From Linyphia triangularis (taxonomy: Eukaryota > Arthropoda > Arachnida > Araneae > Linyphiidae), in contig OZ021728.1 in assembly GCA_963978545.1 (NCBI GenBank), positions 62,001-126,000 on the forward strand: 64,000 bases of DNA, in the 5' to 3' direction. Positions 38,401 through 53,400 of the stretch are shown piece after piece (position 1 is the first letter of the stretch; every line of letters starts with the position of its first letter). The position numbers and the translations under genes were made by a program. The notes under the pieces were generated by a model, which ran no database searches, was not told where the DNA came from, and was given only the letters and a program-made list of their open reading frames with translations.

Positions 38401-41400
38401 AGCAGCACAGTGAGTTTCATCAAGAATAAACACAGGAATAACTTAACAAAATCTCATTTGGACAATTTATTGGAACAAATACTCCGAAAGAAGCTATCAT
38501 AAAATAAACTGAATGATTTTGACCACCATCGTCTCACAATTGATATTGACTAGAAAGGAGTGATCTGGAAGTACAGTTAGAATACTTTATTACAAGTTAG
38601 GTCAAGTTGCATTGTAACATTAGAACAAAAGATACACTTCTTTTTTAAGCTTTGATTTACTAATAATGAATATTATTATTTTTTAACTATTTCAAAAATA
38701 TAATCAAATATCATAAGATAAATGTTTTTTTCTTCAGTTTTCAGAAATGCTGTTAAATCGATAATAATAAAAGACATATTTTGATGTATACGGCCCGCTC
38801 CAACATACGATCCGCCTCTAAATGAACACTGTTCTAACGATTACTACCACAATTCTCCTGGTAAATGGCGGCAAAATATGGATGAATGGGGAAATGTACC
38901 TTCAGAACTAAGAAAATTTCCAGATTTTTATGAAATTTGAAAAAGTTCCCTGATTTTTTCCAGAATCAGGAAGCTTCCAGGCATTTCCTTGATTTCAGGT
39001 TCTGTGACCACTCTGGGAAAAATGAAAATTTTTCCCTGATTAAGTGTGAAAAATTGTTTCGATTCTGTTGTATCCTTTGCAATCTATGAGATTACAAAAG
39101 ATTCTCTAGATGCTAAAATTTAGATAACACATTCTCCAATTTTTAATGACATTTTTCGAAATTTTTTTCGAGGATCTATCTGTATTAATTATAAAAAGTT
39201 AGAACAGGGCAGTATTTGGCAGTTCAAGTATTTCCAAAGGGTTAAAAAAAACCAAAGGATATTTTTTAACCCACTGATGGTAGTTAGTATTTTATATTCT
39301 GTTCTTATTTAACTTTATATACTTTTATTTTATTTTTTATAATTGTTATTTTATCCGATACTATTATATTCATGTTTTTGTAACTTTAATTATTTTGGAA
39401 TGGTACGTGTTGTACAAAAAGTGGATATTTGTATTTTATTGATTATATCTTTAATTTTATTATACTTTATTATTGTGTATCTTTTTTTTATTATAAGTTT
39501 TATTTATTTTATTTTTATATATGCGTCATTTGATCTCCAGTTTTTCCAGCAATACACAATATTTTTAAATTTTTTAAATAAAATTTAAAATAAAATATTT
39601 TTTAAATATTTTTATTAGGATGATAGTTTATAACCTATCTAAAACAAAATAAATAAAAAATAATTTTAAAAATTATATATTTGAATAAGAAATATAATTA
39701 AAAATTATTGCAGGGGAAAAAATGTAGAATTTCGCTCATTCCCTGGACTGTCAGAGTTAAACCAAATTTTTTTTAAATAAAACAAAATAAAAATAAGTTT
39801 CTTGACAAAATTAATCATTACAACAATAAAAGAGAGGCTTGACTATCCCCCATGACCCCTCTCCCCCCCCCCCCTCTGAATTTTGGACCCCTTTTCCAGC
39901 TGTCAATCCTTCTGCTCTCCTCGAATCACATTCATTACCTCGTCGAGCAAGACACGCCCTAAATGTTGCCAACAATATCGAGTTTTCTTGAAGAGAAAAT
40001 TTTGCTGGGTTAGTGAAGGGTCTTAAGCACTTTTAATGACGTACCTTTGATGCCTCCTTTTCTTCCCCTGTTCCCTGCATCTCCTTTCGAGGCCCCGCCC
40101 ACCACTTGAAGCACCTGCATTGCAGTGTTGAAGTTCTCCTCTCGGAAGTTACCCTGAAACAGGACTTTTTAATTGCATTTCAAATTTTTTAAGGAAGCAA
40201 ATGAAACTTGTTTTAATCCAAAACATTAATTATAAGAATCAAAGATAACATTATATTTTAAAATTGGGCAACTTTATTTTACATGTCTAACGTAATTCCA
40301 TCCACAAACAAAATCGAAAGTTACCGTACCTTTTCGTCCACTACTAGATGTAACCCATCACCACCAGCAGGGAAAATGTATTGTTGCAGTGGAACAGGCC
40401 TGTAGTCAGTATAAACAACGTGACATGGCTGAAACAAAACAAAAGGGATTATTTCCGACAAATTATTTTTGAGTCAAGATGACCACAAACTTCAGAAAAA
40501 AAAGTTCCCTCATTAATTTTTAAAAAATTCCTTGATTTTACGGCAAACATTTTTTAAATTTCCTCTACTTTTTCAGATGTGTACACACCTAGATCAAACA
40601 GAAAATAAAGTGATAATATGCCCATTTTATAAAAATAGTTTCGGCGGTAATGAAAAGTTAGGCAGCATTCAACTTGTAATGATTATTGACCACAATTCTC
40701 TGTGTGCACCAAAATACGGGTGAACGAGGAAACAATACTTTGGAAAATGTCCCTGATTTTTGTGAACTAATCTTCGATTTTTTCCAGAATCAGAATGGTC
40801 CCCGACATTTCCCTGGTACTGCTGCCACTCTGAAGGAATATGACAAGAGTAGACACTGCAAAATTTAATTAAAAAATTTATATACTGTTTAATTGTTTAA
40901 AAAATAGTTTGTTTTGCAATTTTAAAGGAAAACAAATTGAATCTATAAACATTGATAAGGACATTTTAAATATGTGGGTGATCCGATTGATAAGACTTTT
41001 ACTGTTGAACATACCTAAAAATGAAAGTTTGATAGTAAACTTAGAATTGGGCAATTATTCACAACTTCAAAGTACATATTACAATATTTTTGTTTTTTTA
41101 TTATTATTATTTTGTTCCTGTTTTGGTGAAAGCAATGTTCCTATCGTATAAATTTGATGAATTTTGTCAAAATTTAAAAATCAAAGAATACTTTCATGAA
41201 AAGTAAATATTCCAATTTAAATCCTTTTGAAATTATGTCTTATTAATTTACTAATGGCCAAATAACCTGCTACACATTGTCAATGAAGTATTTGCGAAAT
41301 TCCTTGGTTATTTCTTACGAATACACTGAAGGACAGATTAGAAATGAATACATGCAAGAGAGGATAAGCATTCAATTCATAAATTAAAGCTAGATTTGAA

Positions 41401-44400
41401 TTTGCCACCATTCGTGCACCATTGGCAACCCTATTACAGGGTTCCCACTCAAATCACAGAATGAAAATCAATGACTTTTAAGGACCTAATTAATGTTTTT
41501 AAGGACCTATGAAAATTCGTTTCCAGTCATCATATCTATATTTAAATTTTTAATAAAGTCTATTCTATCAAAAAAGTTACAAGTTGGTGGATGCGTAATA
41601 CAAATATGATAAATAATTTCAATACAGTGCAGATAAGTGGCGGTCACGCGGGGATAGCAAGTCAGAGTTGTATTTTATAAATTTTGCAGTTGGACAACAT
41701 TTGTAAAAATTAAGGACTTTTAAGGACCTCTAAGCATTTTCAAGGACTTTTAAGCACCTCAAAGCATTTTCAAGCACTATCAAGGCCTTGAAAACAAGTT
41801 CAAAAATATTAAGCACTTTTAATGACTTTCAATGACCGTGGGAACCCTGTATTAAAACAACCATTTGACAGCTGATCGAACATGTTTTCATCGTTGAACA
41901 ATACTTCAAAAATAATGAGCCACAGTTTGAAAATTTGTACAAATATGGAATTGCAGCATTTGAGGGTCAGAAAACCCACATGTGATTGTTGCATTCTGTT
42001 TGGTGCGGATTTTAGGCTGGATGCCATCATTGGACTCTTTTGAAAATGAAGCTGGTCAAGCAGTGAATGTTACTGGTGCTCGATATCCCGAAATGATAAC
42101 ACAGTTCTTTCTGCCTAAATTGGATGATATTGAAGTGGACATGTGAAGACGGTGCCATACAGCCTGTGAAACAATTCAATTAATGCACGAGACATTTCCT
42201 AGTCATGTACTCTCTCGTTTCGATGTGATTTAACACCATTAGATTTCTTTTTTATGGGGTTATTTGAAGTCAAAGGTCTACGCTAACGAGCATGCGTGCA
42301 CTGAAAGAGGAGATTCAACACTGCAACATTTATGCAAAATGACAAAGAAATGCGTACGTGTCAGGAAAGCCGGGGAGGCCATTTGCCTTATGCAAGGGTC
42401 TATGCAGAAGGAAATTTGGGTCCTTTTAAGGACCCTTCACAAAATTCTATAATCAATAAAAGGACCCTTCACAAAATTCCATAATCAATAAAAGGACCCT
42501 TCACAAAATTCCATGTCCAACAAACTGACCTTTCACAAAATTCCAAGTCAGAAAAACAGAACCTTCATAATATTTCCAGTTTGAAAACGGATCAATTACA
42601 AAATTACAAAGTTTATTTTATGCCAAAAGGAGAAAATGGCTCGCTTACCCACACGTTGGTTTTAAGGAAGTGACGTCATGGACGCCAAACCATCTGTTGA
42701 AAATATATAAAATTGGAAATTTTTCACAAAATTAATATTATTTCACAAAAATAGGACCCTGTAAAAAAAACCTGGATAGATCCCTGTTATGTGTTATTCC
42801 ATACATAACATTCTGTGTAATTTAAGATTTAATATAAAAAAACTGTTTTTTATTTCATTCAAATCTTGCTTTAACTTTGGGACATCCTTTAGCTATGTGA
42901 AAACTCTGTCGAAATATTGTTAAGATCAATAATTCGTAAATAATCGAACATAATCTCAATGTTTGGAAAATTCTAATTTCAATTTAGTTTTGTAATCACT
43001 TTCAATTATAGCTTTAAAAGGGTAGAATAGAATGGGCAAGGAGCTGAGTTATCTCCCACTTTTGCCAAATACCTTGAACCTGTTTACACATCAATACAAT
43101 GTTTTCCGTCAGAAAACTAGGGAATCTCGTACAACTTTTAATTACGCTATAATACTGACGTGATTTGTGTCATTTACTGTTTTATCATTCATTTAGCAAA
43201 AATGGACCATTTGGCAATATTTTTTACGATAATAATTGTATGGGTATTTAAAAAAAAAAAAACTCCAACAAAATGAGGACTTTGGCGATATACTATTTTT
43301 AGCAATTACTGAAAAACATGATTTTTTCAATGTCAACTATCTTATATACATGCAAGTTTTTGACGAACATCTTAATGGTAGGTCCTTGTGCCATCAATCG
43401 ACCCACACACCACATTTGAACGTTGCCAGTCAATTTCTTTGGGAGTTATGATGACCACGTACACACAATTTTTCTAGATCATTTTTTTTAAATCATTATG
43501 TTCCAAAACGTGAGAAAATGTTTTCTTTTTTTCAATTTTTTTTTTTGACCGAATGCTATATTTTTATTACCCTGTGTATACATATGGGTAATTGAAAGTA
43601 AAAAAAAACATCACATTCCCAACTATTAACAGGGAAAAAAATTGCTCAACAATCTTCAAACATTGGGAGTCGTATGACATCCTCTGGATAGAAACAGAGT
43701 TTCCACTGAAATCACAGAATAAAAATCAATGACTAAGGACCTAAAAAATATTTTTTAAGAATCTTCAAAATTTTTTTTTTAAGCACCATGACTTTATATA
43801 GACAGATGCCTTCATATAAAGACAGGCACCATGACTTTATATGAAAAATATATTATTATACTATATATATTATAGATTGGAAGTATTTATATAAAATTTT
43901 AATAAAGGATATATTCAACCCAAAAAGATGCAGAAATGTTCAATAATATGTATGCGAAGTATTAATGGACGCATTTTCAAGTACTTTTAAGGCATTTTCA
44001 AGTGGGAAGCCTACCTGGTGGTGTAGGTGACATATCCACTCAGCAAACTGTCTTGCATTTGGGATGGTAGCAGAGAGGAAGACGTAGTGAACGCTGTCGG
44101 GAAGCAGAATGATAGTCTCCTCCCACACAACACCACGCTCTGAAACGACACAAATCAACTTATCATTGCTACAGGTTTTACTACGCTTTAGTCTTGAACT
44201 GAGATTAGTTAAAACTGTTATGGTTAAGTATCTCATTTTTTAAGTTTAATACAAAACTATGTATAAGTTGTGATTTGCTTGGAACTGTATCTTTTAACCC
44301 TTTCACTCCCAGTGATGCCAATTGGAATCACAACATTTATGATTTTTTTTCTCCTCACCTAATACTCCCAGTGAATTCGAATCAAAGTTTTTACAATCAT

Positions 44401-47400
44401 CAAACTATTCTCTGCCTAAATATATTTTTCTTTTTCACCAATATATGGCTGCACGGGTTCTGTTGATGAATGAAATGAGGCTTTTTTATGTTTTCTCAAT
44501 TCCGAAAAAGATGCCGAAATTAATTTAATTTTTTAAGTAATTTAAATTAAATAACTCTTTCAAATATGTTCGTATTATTTTCTTTAATATTTAAAAATTG
44601 TATATTAACCATTTTTAACGAATAAATATTTTAAAATTTTAACATTTGCAACAATTGAAAAGTGATGATTCCATTTGGCATCAGTGGGAGTTAAGTACAA
44701 CTCAACACCTTTTCCCGGCTATATTATTTATTTTAGATTCGAACTGTTATTACCACGTTATTGCTATATTTTTCTAGCAGTATTTACTACGTTGAGATAT
44801 ATATACGACTAAATAGAAGATTTCAAATTTTATTTGATTTATTTAGAAATGCTGAAGCGATATAGCTTTAGACTTGTCCTATACCTAATGCCAAATGATG
44901 CCATTTGGAATTATTTTAAATTAAACAACAAAAAAAAATGTTTTCAACCCTGTTATTCTGGATACCAAATGAGTATATTTTATAAATATCAGATTTTTAA
45001 AGTGAAAAATAAATAATTGGGACTGAAAGGGTTAAGCTTATTCAGTGAGGCCAGGATAAGTTGTCTGTAGGACAAATAAGTTTATTCATTTACTTTGTAC
45101 CTATATGTGGGTTTTTCATCTCCCAGTTTAATATCAGACCAGTTCATTGGTCAAACATTGGGTTTGTTAAAATTGGACTGGGTTGAGTTGTTTTCAGATG
45201 GTGAAGATTATATTTTTATGAAAGCTGATTTGTCTATTATTAGATGGAAATTTATATCTGTGTAATTGACTGGGGAGCAAGTGTAACTTTCTCTCTTCTG
45301 GAACAGCTAACTGTACGAAGCTTCTACTTATCATCTGTAAATATTTATCACCGGGGCAACTTCTTCCTCATTTTAAGTCAACTTCAATACAGGGATGAGA
45401 TTGGCAGAAAAACACACGCCATTAAAAAGTTTGTACCATAATTTATAAGCTAAAGATGGTCTAAGAAGTAGCTTGGGTAAAGTTTAAAAAGTTTATTATT
45501 TGAACTATTTTTTAAAGATATTGATCAAAATAATGGGAATTTCAAATGAGTTTATAAGGAAAGCGCTTCAGCACCAAGACATCAGTGACTGAGATGCTAG
45601 TCGTGCAATTAGATCTACAACATTTGTACTTAACTATATTTCCAGGAAATTCAAATCACTAATTAAGAAAACAATGGACATTAAACAAGTCTTTTCTGAT
45701 TATATACTTTACAAGAAAATGTTTTTTACATCAAAGAACGATATTGAAGTGCTTCTATCAACATTTGTTTTGGTTGTCTGGAAAGAAAACCAAACAGCAG
45801 TGGCCAAACAGAGCAGAAGAAAATTATACAGAAGTGGTCATGTGACTTCAAAAACTAATTGTAGATTCACATCTTTTCAAAGTGAATAATAGCAATTTTA
45901 CAATCTAGGTGCACTGTTGTTTTTGCTAAAGAAATTTTACACCCCAGTGTAAACCATGTTTCAGAATATTTTCCATATTTATATTCATCATAAATATTAT
46001 TGCAAAATTTAATTTTAATGAAAGAATTATTGAAAATTCTAATCTAATATATTTTTGTAAAATTCCATTTTAGAATGAAGAAATAATATTAATAGTAAAA
46101 GATTGAAAAAGTAAAGAAAACTGATGAATAAATTCTGGAGAAGACATTTGCAGTAATAAGAAATAAATATAATTTAATAATAAATATAACCCATAAAGTT
46201 TTTAATATAAATCCTTTATATGCATTGCCAATTTTAATGTGCAATTGCAAGTTTAAAAGAACAAAAGATCCATTCCAATCTATTTACTAATTTATTTTTT
46301 CCCCAAAAAACTTGATTGAATACATTGCATATATTTTATTTATATTGATTTGAGTTTCAACAATGAACAGTTAAAATTGTTTCACTTATAGCCTTGCTAC
46401 GCAACACTAAGTTGAATTGACTGGGCTTTACTCCATAATAAATTAATGCATTAACAGTCAATTACCTTTTATTTATTTTAAAATAATTTTGACAATCAAG
46501 AAAGCGCTTCAATGGTTAAATAGGAATTATTAGTATTCCAAAGCAATTGTAGAAGCATGTGTAAAAACAACTTCTTGCAGCCCCAAAATTTGATAGAATG
46601 CATTAATCTATCTGCCAAGTTTCAGTCTGATTGGATGATGGCAAGATACCCACAAAATCGAAGTTAATAAAAAAAAAACCATTACCTTTGTCTCTCATGT
46701 AATGAATTTCGTCGAAAACAACCCAACCCACTTCTCGCATCACTTCTGATCCTCTGTACAGCATGCTCCTCAAAATCTAAAACAGAATACATAGCTTTAA
46801 AACAAGCAAAATATGATAACCAAAATGTGAAAATGATCAATGTACCTCTGTGGTCATGATGAGGCAGCTGGCAGAGGGGTTGATGGTGACGTCTCCAGTT
46901 AACAAGCCCACGTCTTGAAACTCCTCGTAGAACTCCCGGTACTTTTGGTTGCTGAGTGCCTTGATTGGAGTGGTGTAAATAACTCTCTGCTTATCCCTCA
47001 GAGACATTGCAATGGCATATCTGAATCAAATACAATGATTACTAACAAATGTCCTCAATTTTTCCACATGTGTAGATCATATACAGGGTTTCTGCCAAAA
47101 TAAAATGTCAGAAATCCATGACTTTCCAACACTGAAGCAAATAATTTTCCATGACTCAAGAAATCAAATCGCAAAACAAAATAAAAATAATAATAACAAC
47201 CTATATAAATTTTACTAACACGAACATAGAAAGTAAATCAATATACCACAAAATTATTTTTATAAAGTTTTATTTTAAATTAAGTAAAAAATCCTTGTTT
47301 CAGTAATTTCCAAATCAGAAGAAAAAGTGAAAAATAATTTTCCATTCTTTGATATTTCAGGTGTTAATAAAGCTAATCAATCTTTAACAGTAAAGAAATA

Positions 47401-50400
47401 TTTGGAGAAAAAGTTAATAATAATAAATTATATCATCAAAAACCAAATGTTTTGATATCAAAAATGAAAACAAAAGAAAGATGAGAAAAAAAAAAATTAA
47501 ATGGAAACACAAGCTTATCAAAACTGTTCATTTCAATTCTCATATTATGATTTTTTTTTTTTTTACTTATGAGACTTTACTCGTGTGATGTCAAAAATTT
47601 GGAGTTCAGGAATGTTTTCATTGACCACGCTTTTTAACTGTGATCGTTGTTTCCATCAAAACATAAATAGATGAATTTTCGATAAGCTGAATAGCGATCA
47701 TGGAGTTTAAGACGTTACAGTTACGTAATTTTACTTCAAATGTTTAGAAATCCATGAATTTCACTGTATTTCCATGACTTATGGCAATTTTTTCGCTCAA
47801 AATCATGACTTTCCATGACAAAATTTACCCAATATCCAAATTCATGACTTTGCATGACATTTCCTGACTTTCCATATGCGCGGAAACCCTGCATATAGAA
47901 CGTTTAGTGATAATATGCCAATTTATTTTAAATATTTTGGCACAACTGAACATGAAAGTTCCAACCATAATTCTCCGTGCCAAAATATTGATGAATGACG
48001 AAACATACCTTCAAAACAAAAGAAAAATTCCCTGATTTTCATAACATTTTAAAAAATTGCCTGACATTTCCCTGATTACCAGGTTTTGCAGCCACTATAT
48101 TTTATGGCTTGCCACTCAAAATAAAAGTTACAATTCCCAAGATATTTTAAAAATTACAAGCACAAATATTTGAAAATTAGTCTTTCAGGTTGTGAATGAA
48201 GGTCAATCATAGTTCATACACTTAAAGAATAAAAAAAATTTAAAGTATGCATAATTAACTCAAATACATTAAAATAAATTATTATTGGCAAACAGTGCAT
48301 GTTTAAATCGAGTAAAAAAAAAAATTACAGTTGCTTTTCAAGATTTTCAAATTGAATGAACCATGACAACAAAAAAAGTGAACATAAACATCTCTTAAAC
48401 CTTTTGGCCCTAATGGGCATACACAGTGAAATCCCTTTAAAGTGTACACTCACTTTACGCGAAATCCCGTTCAATGTGAAATTAAGCAGTTTTCTGTATG
48501 ATGAAGTTTAAACTTAATTTATTTGTATACAATGAATATTGTAACATGAAAAACAGAAAAAAAAATTTCTTCTTATTTTAGAAGGTCTTCATTATTTGAG
48601 ACAACATTTAAACGAAAGCATTCCTCAAGTTGAAACCTTCCGAGTGGTCACATTTCAAGGCTGCTAATTTCAATGACTACATTAAACTGATTTTGGGATC
48701 GATTCCCACTGCTAACATCTTGTCAATATGAGTAGAATTAGAAACAAGCTTTTTTTTAATGATAAATTTTTTGAAAACCAGAAATTGCAGCCAAGTATAG
48801 AACTGCTAGCAACACTTTAATAATGATTTTTTAAAAATCAGAAAAACAGCTTATGCTGTAACCCAACTTATCCCTTTAGGAATATTTCTTTTAACCCTTT
48901 AAATCCCATGGAGTCAGCAGTTTCACAAAACCCCAATGACTTTCCATTCATAAAATCTGGAAATGAACTCACCAGACTGGTTCTCCTGGGATTCCTGTGG
49001 GGGGTCACTGTCTACCATTAAAAGATCATTACTACAACCTGCAATAGGGTTGTGCGTTGAGTCATCTGCTTGAAATGTTGGATAATTTAGTTGGTGTCTT
49101 ATCAATGAAACAAACTCCACGCTAAGTACATGACAAGATTCGCATAAAAGAAAAATCCCTGACTATCTTACTCCATGCCCAAAGGGTGGGGCAGTTTGAC
49201 ATTGAGTACTTTAAATCCATGTCTCCCCTCTACATGCCCCACAATAGCCTATTGTTGAGGACCATCACGCTTTAAACAACTACAGCAGGGCAGATTCCCC
49301 TCACTTGGAAATATACGTTTACCCCTACACCCGCCCAAAAGGCCTGGGAATTTCTCTACAAGGCGGTATAGGGCGGGTTGGGATTGAACACAGATCTTTT
49401 CAAAGCATATTTCAATACCGGCCAAAAACTTTAAATTTTGGAAACTACTTTCTAAAAAAACTCCTAGAAATTTGGTACGAAAAAAATCACTTAATGAAAT
49501 GAAAAATAGTTTTCATTTAATGTCGAATGAAAATTAAAAAAAAAGACAAAACTAAGAGTAGCCACTGCATAGACATTGAAGTTCGAATATAAAATAAAAT
49601 ATACTAGACACTATTTTGGAGTTTTTAATTTCATTAAGTGATATTTTTCGTGCCTACTCACCAAATATCAAGGTTTTATACCGAATAGTTTCTAAATGCA
49701 CTGTGCTAGAAGGTTATAACATAGCGAGTATAAAGAATAATCCTTACTAGAACTTCCTCTTATCAGAGTTCACCCTAGAAATGAAAAAGGGGGTTACTTT
49801 CCAAAAATGGGCAACTCCTGTTTCCGAGGGCACTTTTATGGCAAATTGCGAAAATTTATACTCTGTTTTTGGCCATAATTTCTGTATTGTTTTACTTTTC
49901 TACCATGATAAAGTTTTAAATTATTGATTTTTTTAAACAAAGGCTGTGAATGAAAAACTTACTCAGAAACTAAAACGATATAAAAATACTTATAAAATGC
50001 TACAGTCCTGCTTTTGCTGGAATGAGAAATTGTATGTTAAGATAAGAGCTTTTCACAACCAACAACCCTTGCAAAATTTTCTAAAATGTAAATAAATCAA
50101 CTTTAAACGTGGCTTAACCATTGCCAGATAAGAAAAAGTGTTTCTAGAATTTTAACAATATTCGTTGTGGGATATCATGTGGAGTATTCTGACCAAAAAA
50201 CTTTGTCCATCTTCTACAATTTTTGCATTTTCTAATTTTCCAAATCAGATCAAATTCTGCTTCAAAACTGCAATTTTTTGCCATAATGAAACTACTATTA
50301 AGGGTGTAATACAAGAAGTTTTTTTTTTTAATCGGGAAATAATCTGGTATTTAATTTTAAATATAAAACGGCCATTTAAAAACAAATTGGCAACAGGTAA

Positions 50401-53400
50401 ATTAACATTCCTCTAAGTTTAATAAGAAGACATCACGATTCTGCGTGTTTGAACGGAAATATCCTATTTAAATGCGTAGTGTAAACATTTGATGGTTAAA
50501 GACCTTTAACTAACATGATCAACCCTTTCAAATTCCTTTCTTCTCTGTTCTGAAATAGTACAAATCTTAATCAAAGTACGTACGAAATGACCATCCGTGC
50601 TAATTACAGGGCTCCCGCCCACTCAGAAAGATTTGATGCAGGTAAAATTAAGTTTTGGAGCAGGAAAAATTACCTTTGGAGCACGTAAAAACAAGTTTAG
50701 TAGCAGGGAAAATGCCTTTTGTTGCTTGTTAAAAAAAGCGCAGCAATCTTAAAAAATGACGGTCACACCAACGAAAATATCAGCAATAGTGCCATATAAA
50801 CAGGAGCAATTCTCAATAACAGCGCTACATTATCGGTGAAAATCTCGACGAAAATGACCATCAAAATAATTTGCAATAATGTCTGCATTAGCGTCGCAAA
50901 TCATCGCAGTAACATCAACATTTTCTCAATAATATCGGGGCAAATTTCGGATATTGCAATATCGTAGCACTCAGCAATAATTACCATCATACCAACGAAA
51001 ATATCAGCAATAGCGTTGAATAAACAGGAACAATTCTCAATACTACAGAGCTATTATATCGATGAAACAATCGGCAAAAATGACCGTCGTAACAAAGTAA
51101 AACTTGACAATAATGTCAGGATTAACGTCGCAAATCATCATAGCACTCGGAGAAAATGAGCAGCACACCAACGTAAATGTCAACGTTAGCGCCGAATATA
51201 CCGGAATATTTCTCAAAAATAGCGATATTACACCGGCAAACAATATTGAATTTCGGTGCGTGCGCAAAAAAGAAGAAAAAAAAATCGCTTTCTGCTGCAA
51301 ATATGGCTAAAATAAAGCATTTGGAGCAGATTTTTGTATTTGGCGCAGGTCTGAGACCCCTGTAATTAACTAGCACTCGGGAAATTTTAAGACAACCCCT
51401 ACAATCCACCGAGATTAATAAAGTTCGTTATATCGGCATCCATTCAATGATTTCAGTTCCTGGTCTGTGCGTTTCAACACAAATGCGTTACAGGTGATTT
51501 CAGTAGGGGTGATCCACATTGCGTACTGTTTGGAGAAAAAACTAAAGATTTGCGAATACGTCCTAGATGGCATTTTTTCTGAAAAAGGCAAGAAGGACGC
51601 TATTTTTACAGAAATTGGAAGGCAGAGCCCCCCGAAAAATGGATGAACTATGCTCTTCAAAGTTGGATATTCCTTTCTGAAAGACATTCAAGCTGCATAC
51701 AGTAAAAGCCCAACTATGCCGGGAAGTAAGGATTTCCGGAAAACTGAATTTTCCCATTAGTTGAAAGTTGACGCTTTAGCCAAATTTTTATTTTAGCAAC
51801 ATGTTGAACTGCAAACAGTGCTAGTAGTGGTACCCATTAAAACCGTCACAACAGGGATATTAAAAAGTATTCTATGTGGCATTTTTAGTCAAAATAACGT
51901 TATATTTTACATACATTATAATCGGCAATAATGTGTCATTACAATGTTAAACAAATTAAATCATTTTCATAGATTAAATTCTGTAAAAAAAAAACCAGTC
52001 TGGAATCTCAAGTGTACTCACTCTGCCACAACTGTCTTTCCAGCAGAGGTATGTGCAGACACTAAGACAGACTGGTTGTTCTCCAGACAGAGGATGGCCT
52101 CCTTCTGAAAGGGATCCAAGATGAAAGGGTACTTCCTGGAAGGAGCATTGGGGCTCGGACGGAGGGGGATGTACTCGGAGTCGTGGGGCACAGCAACCTG
52201 TGGAGATAAACAGGTCAATCACTTTTCAAGGTAAGAGTTTTCGCAAAGAATGTTAATATCTTTCATGGACATTTTGTCTCAAAAAAAGACTTTGATGATA
52301 GTCTTTCGAAATTCTTGGCTTGCAAAATGTAAACACTAATCTCGCATTTTGGTCTCACAGTGTTTAATTAAAACCATTAGATTTCTACCAGGATTCCCAC
52401 TAAAATCACAGAATGAAAATCAATGACTTTTAAGGACCTAATCAATGTTTTTAAGGACCTTTGAAAATTTGCTTTCAGGCGTCATGTCAATAAATAAATT
52501 TTTAATAAAGTATATTCTGCCAAAAAAAGTTAAAAATTGGTGGTGCGTAAAACAAATATGTCGGAAAATTTCGATAGGGTGCAAATACGTGGCAGTCACG
52601 CAGGGATAGCAAGTCCGAATTGTATTTTTATAAATTTTGCATTTGGCCACACAATATCTGCAAAAATTAAGGACTTTTAAGCACCTCAAAGCCTTTTCAA
52701 GCACTTTCAAGGCCTTGAAAACAAGTTAAAAAATATTAAGCACTTTTAATGACTTTCAATGACCGTGGGAACCCTGTCTACTACACCAATCACAGGGTGG
52801 CCACAAAATATACGAAAATAAGTTCCCTGATAGATTTCTAAAAAATTCCCTGATTTTACAACAAACGAATTTACAAATTTCCCCAACTTTTTCAGAAGTG
52901 TAGACATCCTGATCAAATAGAACATGTATGCTAAAGAGATAATGTGCCAATATTTTAAAAATAATGTTAGCTGTAATGAAAAGTTTAAATTATTCCGAAA
53001 CATTAAGGCGTCTTCTCACTTTAGGCACCTCGAAAATAGGCTATTTTCGCGATTTTTTTTTCGAGGATTTTTGCAAACAATTATGGGATAAAATGGATCC
53101 TATATAATAAACACATCTTTCAAGTACAAGAAATTTTTATTTTTTTGAACAATTATTATAATAAAACAGTAGCATCGAAAAACCTGTGTAGAAATGTAAT
53201 GTTGATGAAATTTCGGAAACTATCCGGCCGATTGTCATGAAATTTGAATCACATATTCTTCATAGTTATGGCTATAGCGCATATCATCAGATTTTTGATA
53301 TTCGCGAAAATAACAAAATGGCGCACGTTTTTTGAAAAAGTAAAAAAAAAAACGCGGTTTTTTTGCAGTTTTTTGTAAAAAAAAAAATACTTCAAATCAA

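Noticed and set aside
41809..42030. 73-residue minus ORF over the mariner relic
   Set aside because: It is antisense to recognisable mariner transposase blocks on the plus strand.
48887..48920. TTAACCCTTTAAATCCCATGG as a piggyBac-like end
   Set aside because: No matching inverted end with TTAA was found on either side.
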